Shown here: positions 1-12,655 of the stretch, piece by piece | Layout of the letters: each line of letters begins with the position of its first letter | Position numbering within the stretch: position 1 is the first letter of the stretch | DNA from: Ampelocalamus luodianensis | Lineage: Eukaryota > Streptophyta > Magnoliopsida > Poales > Poaceae | NCBI GenBank assembly: GCA_036346255.1 | Contig: CM070633.1 | Location: forward strand, 15,128,001 to 15,192,000 | Direction of reading: 5' to 3' | Length of the DNA: 64,000 nucleotides | The notes under the pieces: model-generated | Database searches by the model: none | The model's input: the letters and a program-made list of their open reading frames with translations, nothing else | Told to the model about the DNA's origin: nothing | Translations under genes and position numbers: made by a program

Positions 1-2269
1 TGAATGGGGGTTATAATGAAGTGGGCAAGCTCCAATGGGTCTCTAATCGTTCTTTGAAACAAATATTGTTCTTCCGACTATTGTGATAATTCTGCTCCAT
101 GTGAGCGTAGTTATATTGCAAGATTTATCTTTTCATGGAAGTTCTGTTTTACCCCTGTTGGAAAATATAACTCATTGGTTCGCTTGGTATTTGGGTAGTG
201 GAAGATTTCTTTTAGAAGTTCTTTATTGTGTGGGACGTTGATCTTGCGTATTCCTTTTAGATTAATTTGAGAGTTGAAGTTTAATGCCCTCTTTAAAAAA
301 AAGGATGTTGAAACCCTTTTAGGGTTGTGTTGTCACACTCAACTAAGAGGTTAATATCTTGGTTTCTTAACTAATGTCTCCAAAAGTGAAGTTAGTTAAT
401 TTCAAGTTGTCCTATAGTAGTTCTTGAAAAATTTTGAATAAGATTTTGTCTATACATGTTTAGAACTCATGGAGTTATTAGGGAGTGTGAAGCAATAATG
501 AATTTGTTTGATCATTTTAATTGGTTAAATTGCTAAATTTGTTGAATAAATTGGATTATTTGGTCTTATGTTGTAATCTAACCATTCGAGATAATTAATT
601 ATGGACTCGTTGGCTATTGCCTTAGCATATATTAATCTTGACTCAGTCTTCTATTTGGATACCTAATGAATTTGTTCAAAGGCTAAATTATTGATATATG
701 TATGAAGAAATAGATGAAGGTTGTTGTATAGACTTACAAAACCTTGTCCTAAAAATATTCCATTGTTGAAGTTTAAAGATGTTCCATTCTAATTTCTGAA
801 CAAAGGTAGTACTATGAATGCTTCCATGATTAGATAATCATCGGTTATTAGAAGTGAGCCTAGGAATACTTGTTGTGATTTTGGGTTCGTTGGATGAGCC
901 CTTGTCACTTAGTAGTTTTCGAGTATGTTGCTTAGCTATGCTTAGCTACCGGTAGAAATAGGCGGTTATCGACTCGTCGATAACCTTGATCACACAAACT
1001 TATTATGATCTTTATGTTTCAGATTTGTGCAATGTTTAATTGCAAAAACTAAAAATGAAAACAAAAATGATTGGGACTTGGGCACAATGGTAAGATGGTG
1101 TGCTTTTGGGTGTGAATGGTTGGTGCCCGAGTCAACAAGGACCGAATACTTGCGCCATTGATCCAAGCAATTTGTGCGTGCTAACCACACTAGAGGGTAT
1201 GGGACCTCTCTTGACCTAGTACTTTGGCGTGTGTTGACTCCGAGTCGTAGGGGGTCGCAGGAGGGATGGTGTTTAGGAGCATGGTAGTTGTTCGAAAGCT
1301 TTACCCCAGGTGGGTAGTTGTCTTTCGGCTTTACCATGTAGGCGTATGGGTTTCTAGCCATACGAGTGGCTCGTAGTTGATACACAATATTGGAAACGTC
1401 TCGTAGGACTTAGCCATGCCGGCATACCTTTGGAAGTGTGCTTATTGTGGCTTAAAGACGATCTGAAGTGTGAGTACATTGGTACACCCGTACAAGGTTA
1501 AATCTATTCGAATAGCCTCGTCTTAGGTTATGGACACGCTTGGTTATTTCCCGCAAGCATTAGACTACAACTTTTAATTAAAACTTGATGGGTGGTACTA
1601 ATCGGGATTCGTGTTATGTTGTGGTGGCTATTGGGTTAGTCACCTCTAGGTGGTTACTTGTTATTTATGGCTATTCGCTGTTATTTCAATGCTTACAAAC
1701 AGATTTTACAAATTGCCTTCAATCTATTACATTATTGCAAATAAAAATTGCTTTATGCGTCCAATTAACCATATAACCATTTCCTTTGATTTCAGCTCAC
1801 ATGTAGCTATGTATAGGCTTGTTACTCGTAAGTCTTGCGAGTACATTGATGTACTCACCTGCATTGCTTGTTGTGTGCAGAGGAAGAGGGTGAGCCCCAA
1901 GGGCCTTACTTTTGTGAGATGTGCGGCTTTTGGGACGACTAGCTTGGCGGCCCGGTCGGTTGCCTTGTGGGTTATGGCTAACCGGTCGTCTTTTGTTTAT
2001 AGCCATCTTATGGCACTTTTGCTTCTGTTGTTACTGTTACTTTGATGTTATTTGGCCGGTCGACTCTTTTGTAATAAATCTATATTATGTATGTATTTTG
2101 CTAGACTTGTTATATTGTGATGTATGGAATTGATGCATGATTTTGTAAAGATGTATATGTGCTGCAATTCTGGGAAGCACATGTACATCGAGACATGGTG
2201 TATTTGGTTTGTGATGCTAGAGCCAATGGAAGTCTAAGTATTACAAGCTAAATAAACCGGGGTCTCACA
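1..2269 (+). mobile_element. 5' LTR (3' part) of Tekay-like Ty3/gypsy element A
   Basis: The window opens inside a long LTR. The stretch matches, block by block, the right-hand part of the LTR at 46599-51692, for example the shared segments around 955-1075 and 50370-50490, and 1380-1450 and 50795-50870. It ends in ..CTCACA directly before a tRNA primer-binding site. By comparison with element B the full LTR would be about 4-5 kb, so roughly half lies outside the window. Short open frames inside it have no domain and are chance frames. Confidence 0.85.
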
Positions 2270-2272
2270 AAG

Positions 2273-2286
2273 TTAGTATCAGAGCC
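2273..2286 (+). other. primer-binding site of element A (initiator Met-tRNA type)
   Basis: TTAGTATCAGAGCC lies three bases after the LTR end. It equals the usual TGGTATCAGAGC primer site of plant gypsy elements except for one G-to-A change; element B keeps the standard form at 51697. The following 690 bases (2287-2975) are the untranslated leader and show no gene. Confidence 0.75.
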
Positions 2287-2975
2287 ATACTGACCGTAGA
2301 AACCCCTAGCTTGGTCGCCCTTAGGATATTTTGAGAAACTTAGCTTCTAAACTATTAAATGATTTATGAAAGCCTAAGTAGAGTCTTAGATTTTACTCCT
2401 TATCTGTCTTAGCTTGCTTATCTTACCTTGTCCTGTTAAATTTTGAAATGTTGGTTTTTCTCCTCTCATCTTCTTTCAAAGGATAGTGGTTATCGGTTAA
2501 ATTGGTTTTGGGAGAAACATGAGAGTTTAAGTTGTAGTGTTGGCTATTTTGGGGTAACGATTAGGAGCTCCTGGAGTTGGAGATTTCGGCCAGGAGCTTG
2601 GGGGGAAATCTGGATAGCAAGCAAGGAAATCTGGACAGCTAGCTAGTAGTTAGTGTGTAGAACTGAAAATGAGAGATTAATCCAACTAAAAATTGTGGGA
2701 ATGAAAGGGTAAGATGTGATATGAGTTAGCTAAGTGTCTAACCCTTCTTTAGGTGGTTTTGCCTTGCTTTTAGCTGTGTTGAACCAAGGGCTGAGTTCTG
2801 AAATTTTACCCTCATGAACGATGGCTCGTTCTTTCAATACAGGTTGGTCGTTCCGGGAAGTTAATTTTGTGACTTAAGATTTTGTGCTCGTTTGGTGGTT
2901 GCTTTTGAGCCATTTTAAGTGAGTTATTGACTTCTTTCTCTCGGGCCTGTTACTAACTTATCTTAGTGAAACAGG

Positions 2976-4050
2976 ATGGCCGGAAGAACTCGTGGCAGTC
3001 AGCCGGCTGGTCCAGATGAGGAGCTTCCACCTCCTCCGACCATGGCTGAGGTTCTTGGTCAGATCGAGCGGACCGTATGGATCAGACGCGGATCCTGGAG
3101 GTTATCACGAGGAATACCTCCACTCCATCTAGTGCCTCGGGATCTGGAGGTGGTGGACATCGGTCTCGTGGGGGACTTTCAGAGTTCCTCCGTACGCAGC
3201 CACCCACCTTCTCCTCGTCCGAGGACCCTCTCGACGCGGATGATTGGTTGCGTCTGGTTGAGCGAAAGCTCAACATCACTCAGTTCCAGGAGCAAGAGAA
3301 GACACTTTTCGCATCCCACCAGCTTGAGGGTGCAGCACTCTCATGGTGGGAGAACTTCCTCGTCATGCAGCCCGCTGGCCATGTGGTCACTTGGGAGGAG
3401 TTCCACACTACTTTCCATCGGGCCCATGTCCCCGCCAGCCTTATGAAGCTGAGGAAGAAGGAGTTCCTTGCGCTCAAACAGGGGCACAAATCTGTGACTG
3501 AGTACCTCCATGAGTTCAACCATTTGGCGAGGTATGCTCCTGCTGAGGTGGCCACTTATGAGGCCAAGCAGGAGAAGTTTATGGAGGGCTTGTCTGAGGA
3601 GCTGCAGGACAAGCTCTCTATTGTTGACTTCGTTGACTTCCAGACCTTGGTGGACAAGGCCATCGTCGACGAGCACAAGGCGAGAGCGGCGAGTCCATAG
3701 CGCAAGTGGGAGGTTTAGAAGTCGCCGCACAGCGGCCTCTCCCGTCCCGTGTTGGGCTTGCACCAGGGGCCCGTTCTATGGATTCACCACCGTCGAGGCC
3801 GTCGGTGCCAGCTCCCCGTCCCCCGCAGGCCGTGATTCGATCCACGCACTGCGCCCGCCAGCCAGGTGGCCTCCGCAATCCGGCTGCCGAGGTCACATGC
3901 TTCTCCTGCAACCAGAAGGGCCACTATGCGAATAGTTGCCCTCAGAGGACTGGAGCGGCCCCTCATCCTAATGGAGGACGCGGGCAAGGGAGTGGTCACC
4001 CACCTGACCAGAAGGTAGTCCAGAAGACCCAGGGCGTGGGAAGTGGCTGA
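2976..4050 (+). pseudogene. gag: gag of Tekay-like gypsy element A, frameshifted
   Basis: The ATG at 2976 starts MAGRTRGSQPAG, but the frame shifts near 3070 and the capsid continues in another frame from 3077 (..SEFLRTQPPTF.., ..ALSWWENFLV.., ..LHEFNHLARYAP.., ..FMEGLSEELQDKLS..). This is the retrotransposon gag domain. A second break falls at about 3698, where the frame hits TAG. The nucleocapsid then resumes in a third frame with an intact CCHC zinc knuckle (CFSCNQKGHYANSC) at about 3899-3940. The gag of element B (52395-53217) aligns almost throughout. At least two lesions make this non-functional. Confidence 0.88.
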
Positions 4051-4091
4051 GTCAACCACATCTCGGCTGAGGAGGCACAGGAGGCACCGAC

Positions 4092-7000
4092 GTTGTGTTG
4101 GGTACGCTTCTTGTCAATTCTCGCCCTGCTGCAGTATTATTTGATTCAGGAGCTTCGTATTCTTTTATTTCGAGATCTTTTGCTGCTACTAGTGATCTTC
4201 ACTTTGCTCCTTTGGTGGTACCTTTGCTTATTCGTTCTCCGGGTTCGGAAATGAGAGCTGATCAAGAATGCCGAGATGTTCCTATTGAAGTCGAAGGAGT
4301 GGGATTCTTGGCGAACCTCATTCTACTCAACTCAGCGAGTCTGGATGTGATTCTTGGCATGGATTGGTTGTCCCAACACTTGGGGCAAATTGATTGTGCC
4401 AGGAAGATTGTCTACCTCACCACCCTCAAAGCGGCAGTTGGATTTTCACGCTTGTTGCAAGGGCCACATCTTTGTGCACTTGAAGCGAAGCCAGCTTTGG
4501 AGATTCAGGATGTTCCCACAATATGTGACTTTGTGGATGTTTTTCCTGAAGATTTTCCTGGGATGCCTCCAGTTCGAGACCTGGAGTTCGACATTGAGTT
4601 GCTGCCCGGTACCGCTCCAATTTCAAAGGTGCTGTATCGGATGCCTCCTAATGAGTTGGAGGAGCTGAAGAAGCAACTAGGTGAGCTTCAAGCGAAGGGT
4701 TTTATCCGTCCTAGCTCATCTCCTTGGGGTTGTCCTGTGATCTTTGTGAACAAATAAGGACAAGACCTTGCGTATGTGTGTTGATTACCGTCCGCTTAAT
4801 GAGGTGACGGTAAAGAACAAGTATCCTTTACCTCGCATTGATGATCTCTTTGACCAGTTGACCAGAGCCCGTGTATTCTCCAAGATTGACTTGAGATTGG
4901 GGTATCATCAAATCAGAATCAGGGCGGAGGATATTCCGAAGACGGCTTTCACTACTCGTTATGGTCTTTACGAGTACACCATCATGTCTTTTGGCTTAAC
5001 CAATGCTCCCGCTTTATTCACGAATCTTATGAACTCGGTATTCATGGAGTATTTGGATAAGTTTGTGGTGGTATTTATTGATGATATTCTTATCTACTCC
5101 AAGAGTGAAGAAGATCATGCTGAGCATCTGAAGATTGTTTTGGGAAAGGCTGTGAGCACCAATTTGTATGCGGTTCGGCAAGTATGAGTTCTGGTTAAAG
5201 GAAGTGGCATTCTTAGGCCATGTTCTTTCAGCAGGAGGTGTGGCTGTGGATCCCAGCAAGGTCAGTGATGTGCTATCTTGGGGTCAGCCCAAGTCAGTCA
5301 CCGATGTGCGGAGTTTTCTTGGTTTAGCGGGTTACTACCGTCGCTTTATCGAGAACTTCTCTAAGATCATGAAGCCGATGACTGAGTTGCTTAAGAAGAA
5401 CAAGAAATTTGTGTGGTCCTCTGCTTGTAATGAGAGTTTTCAAGAACTCAAGAAGCGACTAACTTCAGCCCCAGTGCTTGTTCTTCTCGATGTCTACAAG
5501 AGCTTTGATATCTTTTGTGATGCGTCACGTCAGGGGCTTGGTTGTGTTCTTATGCAGGAAGGCAAGGTAGTGGCCTATGCATCAAGGCAGTTGAGGCCTC
5601 ATGAACTCAACTATCCTACCCATGATTTGGAGTTAGTGTTGTGGTTCATGCACTCAAGATTTGGTGGCATTACGATCGTAGAAGCGTGAGGTGTATTCGA
5701 TCACAAGAGCTTGAAGTATTTGTTCACCCAGCCAGATCTGAACCTCAGGCAAATAAGATGGTTGTAATTGATCAAAGATTATGACATGGGCATTCAGTAT
5801 CATCCGGACAAGGCCAATGTTGTTGCGGATGCACTTAGTCGGAAGGTGTATTGCAATACTTTGATGCTCCAAGAGCAGCAGCCTGCCCTTCTTAAAGAAT
5901 TTCAGCGACTCAATTTGGGTTTGGTTGAGCACGGTTCTTTTGCTACTTTGGTTGTGCAACCAACCTTGGTGGATCAAATCAAGGCTGCGTAACAATCAGA
6001 TGTTGGTGTGAGTCAGATCAAGCAGAACATCAAAAATGGGACAGCCAAGTGCTTCTCAGAAGATGAGCATGGTGTTGTGTGGTTTGGACAGCGCCTTGTG
6101 GTTCCAAAGGTCATGGAATTGTGGGATTTGATTCTCCGCGAAGCCCATGATTCCCCCTTGTCTATTCATCCTGTGGCCACAAAGATGTACCAAGATCTTC
6201 GCCAGAGATTCTGGTGGACCCGTATGAAGCGCGAGATTGCCAAGTTCGTTGCCGAGTGCGATGTGTGCTGTCGGGTAAAGGCCGAGCATCAGCATCCAGC
6301 AGGCCTTCTTCAGCTTTTGCCAGTGCCAGAGTGGAAGTGGGATTCCGTCGGCATGGATTTCATCACCGGTTTGCCCCGTTCGGCCAAGGAAAATGATGCC
6401 ATTTGGGTTGTCATCGATCGGTTGACTAAAGTGACACACTTTCTTCCGGTCAAAACCAAAATTCGTACTGGTCACCTGGCCGAGCTCTATGTCTCCCGGA
6501 TTGTGAGTTTGCATGGTGTGCCTAAGATGATCGTTTCAGACCATGGCTCTATTTTCACCTCTCAGTTTTGGCATAGCTTGCAAGAAGCTATGGGGACTCG
6601 ACTAACCTTCAGCACATCTTTTCATCCCCAGACTGATGGCCAGACGGAGAGAGTTAACCAAGTTTTGGAAGACATGCTTCGTGCTTGTGTTATTTCCTGT
6701 GAAAAGAATTGGAAGAAGTGTCTACCGCTTGCCGAATTCTCCTACAACAACAGCTTTCAGGCTAGTCTCGGCATGGCACCATTTGAGGCCTTGTATGGGA
6801 GGAGGTGCAGAACCCCATTGAACTGGTCAAAAACTGGTGAGAGGCAGTTTTTCGGCCCAGACTCAATCAATGAGGCCGAAAGCCAGGTTCAGTTGATTCG
6901 CGAGCATTTGCGCGTGGCCCAGTCCAGGCAAAAGAGCTATGTGGATCGTCATCGCCGTGAGTTGAGCTTTCAGCCCAATGACTTTGTTTATCTCAAAGTC

Positions 7001-7396
7001 TCACCTTTGAAGGGCCATCAGCGTTTCGGCATCAAGGACAAGTTGGCTCCTCGATATGTTGGGCCTTATCGCATCATCGAGAGAGTGGGAGCTGTTGCAT
7101 ACAGGTTGGAGTTGCCCGCTACACTTGAGGGGGTGCATGATGTGTTCCATGTGTCCCATTTGAAGAAGTGCCTCCGTGTTCCGACCGAGGAAACTCCGTT
7201 GGAAAGTCTCGATGTGCAGGAAGATTTAACCTACCGCGAGCACCCTGTTCGTATTCTTGAAGAATCTGAATGAAGAACAAGGAACCGGGTCATCAAGTTT
7301 CTTAAGGTTCAGTGGTCGAATCACTCCGAGGATGAGGTAACTTGGGAGTGGGAAGATCGTCTGCGTGCGGACTACCCGTCTTTCTTCTCCGAGTGA
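4092..7396 (+). pseudogene. pol: pol of element A: protease, RT, RNase H, integrase, chromodomain (degenerate)
   Basis: Domain order is that of Ty3/gypsy. The aspartic protease motif (VLFDSGAS) is at about 4134. Reverse transcriptase follows with the catalytic VFIDDIL at about 5070-5091. RNase H (FDIFCDASRQGLG) is at about 5506. The integrase has an HHCC zinc finger at about 6145-6280, then a core with GMDFITGLP, VSDHG and QTERVNQVLE supplying the DDE residues (6350-6670). A C-terminal chromodomain (KVQWSNHSEDEVTWE) is at about 7279-7396, which places the element among chromoviruses; Tekay is the likely lineage given the very long LTRs. The frame is broken at least six times: frameshifts near 4755, 5145 and 5640-5690, and stops at about 5764, 5990 and 7271. 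The stop at 7271 separates the chromodomain. Not functional. Confidence 0.92.
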
Positions 7397-7420
7397 CGGA
7401 ATCTCGCGACGAGATTCTTG

Positions 7421-7432
7421 TAAGGGGGGAGA
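7421..7432 (+). other. polypurine tract of element A
   Basis: TAAGGGGGGAGA sits two bases upstream of the 3' LTR start (TGTAACATCCC), the expected position of the plus-strand priming site. Confidence 0.8.
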
Positions 7433-7434
7433 TT

Positions 7435-10400
7435 TGTAACATCCCAAGTTTAGACTTGTGTTTCAAATGTAAGAAAATGTATAGAAATTAAAAACTTATC
7501 TTACATCTTGTATTTTCTGTATGTTCTGAACAATTCTTGTAAAGGGAATATGGAAATACAAAGTCACAAGTCTTTTGATCCAAATCTTGACCCTTCAAAA
7601 ACATTCTTGTCAAATCTTGTGATCATTCCTTGGAAATATTTTTCCTAAGTTCTAGGTTTAGGGTGTGACACCTCTGAAAAATTTCACAATTTTTAGAAAT
7701 TGTTTGAATATTGTTAGAGGGCAGTCAAACCTGTTTGACTTTTAGTCAAACCCTAGCTCAGCACCTTGCAAACATTTTGAAGGAAAATGTACTACATGAA
7801 AACCTCTAAAAATTTTATACAAGGTCAATGTCAAAGTTAGCAAGCTCCTGTAAAAATTTCAGAAATTTTGAGTTAGTTTGCTACCTTTAAAAATTCCTCA
7901 AAGTTTAGTTGTTAAATTAAAACCCTAAGTCAAACCGGTTGGGTGCGAGTCAGACTCGGGCTCGAGCCACTTGACTTGGCTCAGTCAGCTAACTGCACCT
8001 CGGGCTCACTTGTAGACTCGCATCAATCTGAGCCGTTGGATTTAAATCGGACGGCCCTCGTTCGCGAGAACTTTCGGACCCCCGAAAGCCCCCTTTAATC
8101 GTGGTCGTCCAAATCTAATTCAACCGTCCAGATCTTTTAACTCTCTTAACCTAACCCTTTCATTATTTTTCACCCGGGCCACTTTGACCCTCTCACTGAC
8201 GTGTGGGCCCTACGTGCCCTGGTCATCATCTTCTTCCTCTGGCATGCGCGTGTGCGACAGGACATGGCGTGGGAGAGCTTTTGCAATGCGTTATCACCTC
8301 TGTGAGACCTGCAACGACTCTTTGCGGTGATCATTTAATGCGCGCCAAGTTATCACCCCCAAGGTCTTGATTTCTAGTTGCTCCCGTCAATTTCATGGTC
8401 CATGGCCGCACCATGAACTGAGCTCACCTTTGGGCCTTCGTCCTTGTCCAAACTCTAGTTCTCTAGCTATATAAGGCCCCCCAAAACCCCTCCTGGTGTC
8501 CCTTTGCAACACCCCTAACTCCTTCTCTGTTCCTGGAGCTCAGAACCATAGAAATCCCCAAATCGCCACTGTTAGCCGGAAGTTCTGTTGGTGGCTTTGG
8601 TGCTCCAGTGGTTCTTCTTCAAATCTTTTTGTACCCTTTTGAGCCCCTTAACCCTACATTCATTTCTCCTAACTTAATTTTGGGTTTCATTCACAGGAAT
8701 CACTCAATTTTAAGTTTGAACATTTTCGGCCGAAATCGTCCCTTTTTCTCCAACTCCGGTAAGTGGTTTCATTTGGCAATTAATTGCTCATGGACCTTCT
8801 GTGGGCCTTAATGCAGCTATTTTGACCACCCAGTGGTGTTCATTTTTGCTCAGGCCATTATTTTCACTTCATCTTCTTTAACTCCGGTGAGCTTCCCCGT
8901 GGTCAAAGCTTTTCCGGCCATCTTTTAAGCTCCTCTTGGCTAAGGTAGCTCCTTATTAGTCCCTAGAAGCCTGGGCACCTGCTTTTGTGGACCTTTGCGG
9001 AGCTTTTAACCATTTTTTCTTTTTGGCCGTTTTGGTCACCGTTGTTATTTCCGGCTCATCGGCATTCTAGGCGGCCGCCGTCGTCGAGACTACCTCCGGT
9101 GGGTGCGCAATGTTATTGCGAACCCATTTTGGCCTTTAGGTTGCGCCGCCGTGGCCAGAACCGCCAGCGATGAGCCTTCTCTCGCGCTCGGGTTTTTGTC
9201 GGACACACGCTGCCCTGTTGTGTGTCATTAGGGCAAAGATCCTCTCATTAATGAGCTAAGCATTGTTAATCATTGGTTATTAATTAATGTGTCCTTAGTT
9301 GGCCTAATGTGCCACTGTCAGGTGGGCCTCGCCCACTTAAACCCTCTCGGTGCGATACCCTTCGGACACCATTAATGCTAATCATTGTTAATCATTAGGT
9401 TTAGCATTTAATCGCTGTCCTAAGTAGTCCCTCATATCACTTGCATGTGGGCTCGCACCATTAAAACCCTCTCTGTGCACTTAAAACTCACATGCGTGAG
9501 TGCGCAGCACCTTGTTGATCGTGGGCCATCGATCTTGTGATCAACGATCCAGATCTGGGAAACGTTCGGACCACCCGACCTCCCAAACCGCTGCGGGCCG
9601 TCTATCTCGCGATTTGCGGCTGAGATTGTTGTGCCGTTTGGGTCGCCCGAACCGCACTTTGATCTGAGCCCTCCATCTCTAGATCTTCGGTCATGGATGA
9701 TTGGAGCATTCGGGTCACCCGAACGTCCCATTCATTTTGACCGTTGGATCTAATCCAACGGTGGCCTCGCATGAGTGCGCGTGCGTGACTGTGTTTCAAT
9801 GCGTGTGGGTCGTTGGATCCTGAATCAAAGGCCCACGTTTTGCCACGTCGTTCCACGTTGAATTGGTTTGATTTTATTTCGGTAAGCCTTTATTTGTCAA
9901 CTAAAAATTGTATTAAAACTTTAAAAACTCATAACTAATTCATTTTAATTCCTTTTTAGATGATTCCAACTGTGTTAAATTCCTGTTTAACTAAAGGTTA
10001 ATCTAAAAAAATACTTTTAGACATTTTTCTGTGCCAAAAAATTTCATAAACAATATTAACTTGTTTTCAGCCATTATTTAATATTCCAGAAATTAAATTG
10101 AAACTTGTAAAATGCATAACTTTTTCTGTATAACTCCAATCTGAGCAAACTCAAGCTTCTAAAATTCCTCTGTTAGCATACTTTAATATGAAATAGGTTT
10201 TGATCATGGTTATATTTCTGAAAAATGATATGTGCTAGTTTTACAACTTAGAAAAATCATAAGTAATTCATTTTAACTCCAAATTTTGTAAACTCAACTT
10301 TGCTATCCTTAGAATACCATTTTCTACCTACCATAAAAATTTCAGGTTCCAGGTCATTCTAGAAATTTTTGCTATGAACAGTACCAGTAATTAATTTAGT

Positions 10401-10545
10401 TTGAATTTTCAGGCTGAGAGAATTTGTTTTAGCTATAACTTTTGCATGCTTAGTCCAAATTGAATAATTCTTGTTCCTAAATTTGTCCAAAATCATACCC
10501 TTGCTGTTGTGTGAATTTCATGAGATTTGGATGACTTTTGTTGTA
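7435..10545 (+). mobile_element. 3' LTR of element A, truncated at its right end
   Basis: It starts TGTAACATCCCAAGTTTAG after the polypurine tract and matches the LTR of element B from 46599 to about 49985 (shared blocks at 7435-7560, 7660-7990, 8460-8560, 9870-10540). It lacks the roughly 700-bp GGACCTCC-rich tandem array found in the B LTR. At about 10545 (..GGATGACTTTTG) homology stops abruptly and Sirevirus-type sequence begins. The missing right part corresponds to bases 1-2269 of the window, so the junction is a deletion or an insertion breakpoint. Confidence 0.82.
8467..8476 (+). promoter_or_regulatory. TATA box of the element A LTR promoter
   Basis: CTATATAAGG lies in a G+C-rich context upstream of CCCCTCCTGG. 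The same place in the B LTR has CTATAAAAAG (47539-47548) followed by the same downstream words, so the box is conserved between the copies and probably drives retrotransposon transcription. Confidence 0.6.
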
Positions 10546-11475
10546 TAATAGTTCAAATCTTTTGTTTACTCATACTTTTTGACTCTATATGCCATTTTGA
10601 TCTCCTTGTGATATTCTTATCATTACAAGTAGTATTCTTTCAAGTGGTAGCTCTTTTTGATCATCTTTGATCTCGGCATGAGAATCATATGTGTTTGATT
10701 CAAGTGGTATCCTTGTTTTTACAAGTGGTACTCTTCAAGTGATATCATCTTGTCCTTACAAGTGGTATTCTCAATTGATATCATCGTACTCCTTCACGTT
10801 GTATCTTTTAAGTGGTATCTCTTGTTCTCATTCACAAGTGGTATCTAACTCCTTCTATGCCGATCAATTCTTTACTTACCAAGCTCTCCCCAATACCTAA
10901 TCACTTCTTATCCATGTGGTCTCTCCGATACCTCAAATTTCTTGATGTTGTTTTTCAAGAGGTATCTTATCCAAGTGGTTTCTCTGATACCCGATATCCT
11001 TTCAAGTCCTATCTCTTCAAGAGATATATCTAAATTGTATCAAGTGGTATCATCTTCTCTCAAGTGGTTTTTCTCTCTATCTCTTCCCTCTATGCTTTCA
11101 TTGAAGATCTTAAAAAGAGAAGTTCAAGCACCTTGAGAATGCAAGACCTATCGACACATGTTTTCCACAAGTGGTATCAACATATGGATTTACAAGTATT
11201 ATCTATAAGTGAAATTTACAAGTGGCATCGTCGACTCGTAGTATCCACAAGTAAAGTTTAAATAATATCTTTCAACAAGTGGTATCTACAAGAAATCTCT
11301 ACAAGTGGTATCTACTAGAATTGTTCAAGGATTACCTTACAAGTGGATACACATAAAGAAAATAGGGAGAATACTTTTGTGTGTCAAAAGCAAAGACAAT
11401 TGGACAACGAATGCTTTTGTGTGTCAAAAGCAAAGAAACTAAGTGGACGAATAAATCCTTTGTGTGTCAAAGGAG
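10546..11475 (+). repeat. interspersed CAAGTGGTATC motif region, 3' non-coding part of a Sirevirus-like element
   Basis: About 18 exact or near-exact copies of the 11-mer CAAGTGGTATC are scattered from about 10629 to 11350, at irregular spacing of 15-90 bases, for example at 10699, 10836, 11040, 11167, 11274 and 11301. From 11375 a longer phrase (TTTTGTGTGTCAAAAGCAAAG) recurs three times. No credible coding frame is present. Position directly upstream of the multiple polypurine tracts suggests the region between pol and 3' LTR of a Sirevirus-type copia element. The function of the motif is unknown to me. Confidence 0.6.
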
Positions 11476-11479
11476 TGGA

Positions 11480-12130
11480 ACCTTTGTGTAAGGGGGAGTT
11501 TTCCTAAAATCTTTTGAAAAAGCTTTATTGAAAACCGTTTTAATTTCAAAATGGGTAATCTATTATATGGGAAAACTAGTTTGTAGAAACTCCTTTTTGG
11601 CCTCGTTTTGATTCTTCGGTGTTTATGCCAAAAGAGGAGAAAGTTTATTTGATCAATTATTTGGATTCTCTCTTGTGAGTTCACCCTATCTTATGTTTAG
11701 TCCAAAAGTGAGAGAATGCTTTTGGAGAACATAAAAGGGAAAATGTTTAGGGAGAATGTTCTCACCTTATCTTTTGCATAGATCATAAAAGGGGAGAATA
11801 TTTCGATGATCAAAATCATATGAATTCTATTGCCTAGCTCTATGGTTTTTACAGAGACTCCCTTTTAGCTTAAGATTTGTTTTGGATTTTTGGTGTTTAA
11901 TGCCAAAAGGGGGAGAATTTGTATGAGCTACATTTGGATGTTCTTATTTGATATCTCTTGTGATGCCAAAAGGGGGAGAATTCTTATTTCTTGTTTAGTG
12001 CAAAAAGGGAAGAATTCTCTAAGCTTTGTGCATACATATAGTCAAATAAGCTTTCTTTCTTATCATATGTTGACCTATATCCAAATGTTGCTATTAATGA
12101 TGAATTTATCATCAATCACCAAAAAGGGGG
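11480..12130 (+). mobile_element. multiple polypurine tract region of a Sirevirus-type copia element
   Basis: Repeated purine tracts of the type CAAAAGGGGGAGAAT occur near 11490, 11630, 11785, 11905, 11963, 12003 and 12119; the last is directly before a putative LTR start (TGAAGGATCTAGACCC). Multiple polypurine tracts upstream of the 3' LTR are a known hallmark of the Sirevirus genus of Ty1/copia. Short open frames here are not genes. Confidence 0.72.
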
Positions 12131-12655
12131 AGATTGAAGGATCTAGACCCGCCATTATGTGTTAATGAAGTATTTAGGTGATTAATGACAAATGCACTTA
12201 TGAGACTAACACTCTTATTGTTATATCATGTTTAGTCTCAGCTTGGATATAAAAGCAAAAATCCAAACAGGTATGTATTCATTAATGACAAATCTATTTG
12301 TAAGACTAACAATTCTATTGATTATCTATTGCTTAGTCTCGTTTGGATATAAAGATGAAAAATACAAGAGGTATGCATTCTACTTCTTCTTATTATATCT
12401 TGTTGCATTCATCGGATCCAAAATATAGGTTAAACTCCACCAAAAAGGTTAACTTGGATATGTGCATATGTTTCCATTATACATTTGTGTATGCACACAT
12501 TTAGGGGGGGGTCCATTCTATATTTTGTGGTTTCATTAATATTGATCTATATTCTCTTTCCACATATATTAAGGATCTTTACTTTGTAACATATCCTTGA
12601 ATATATTTAACTTGTGTAGTTAATATATTCATATGAGTATATGAGAGCATTTGAC
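12131..12655 (+). mobile_element. Sirevirus-like LTR fragment with an internal tandem duplication
   Basis: It follows the last polypurine tract. Two diverged copies of a roughly 100-bp unit stand side by side (12183-12280 and 12281-12385), each running ATTAATGACAAAT .. TTAGTCTC .. TTGGATATAAA .. GGTATGCATTC. The opening words resemble 40048 onward (TGAAAGTATCCAGACC .. GGTAATTAATATC), another Sirevirus-like LTR. The right end is not marked by a clear boundary; a G-run lies at 12505-12512. Confidence 0.55.
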
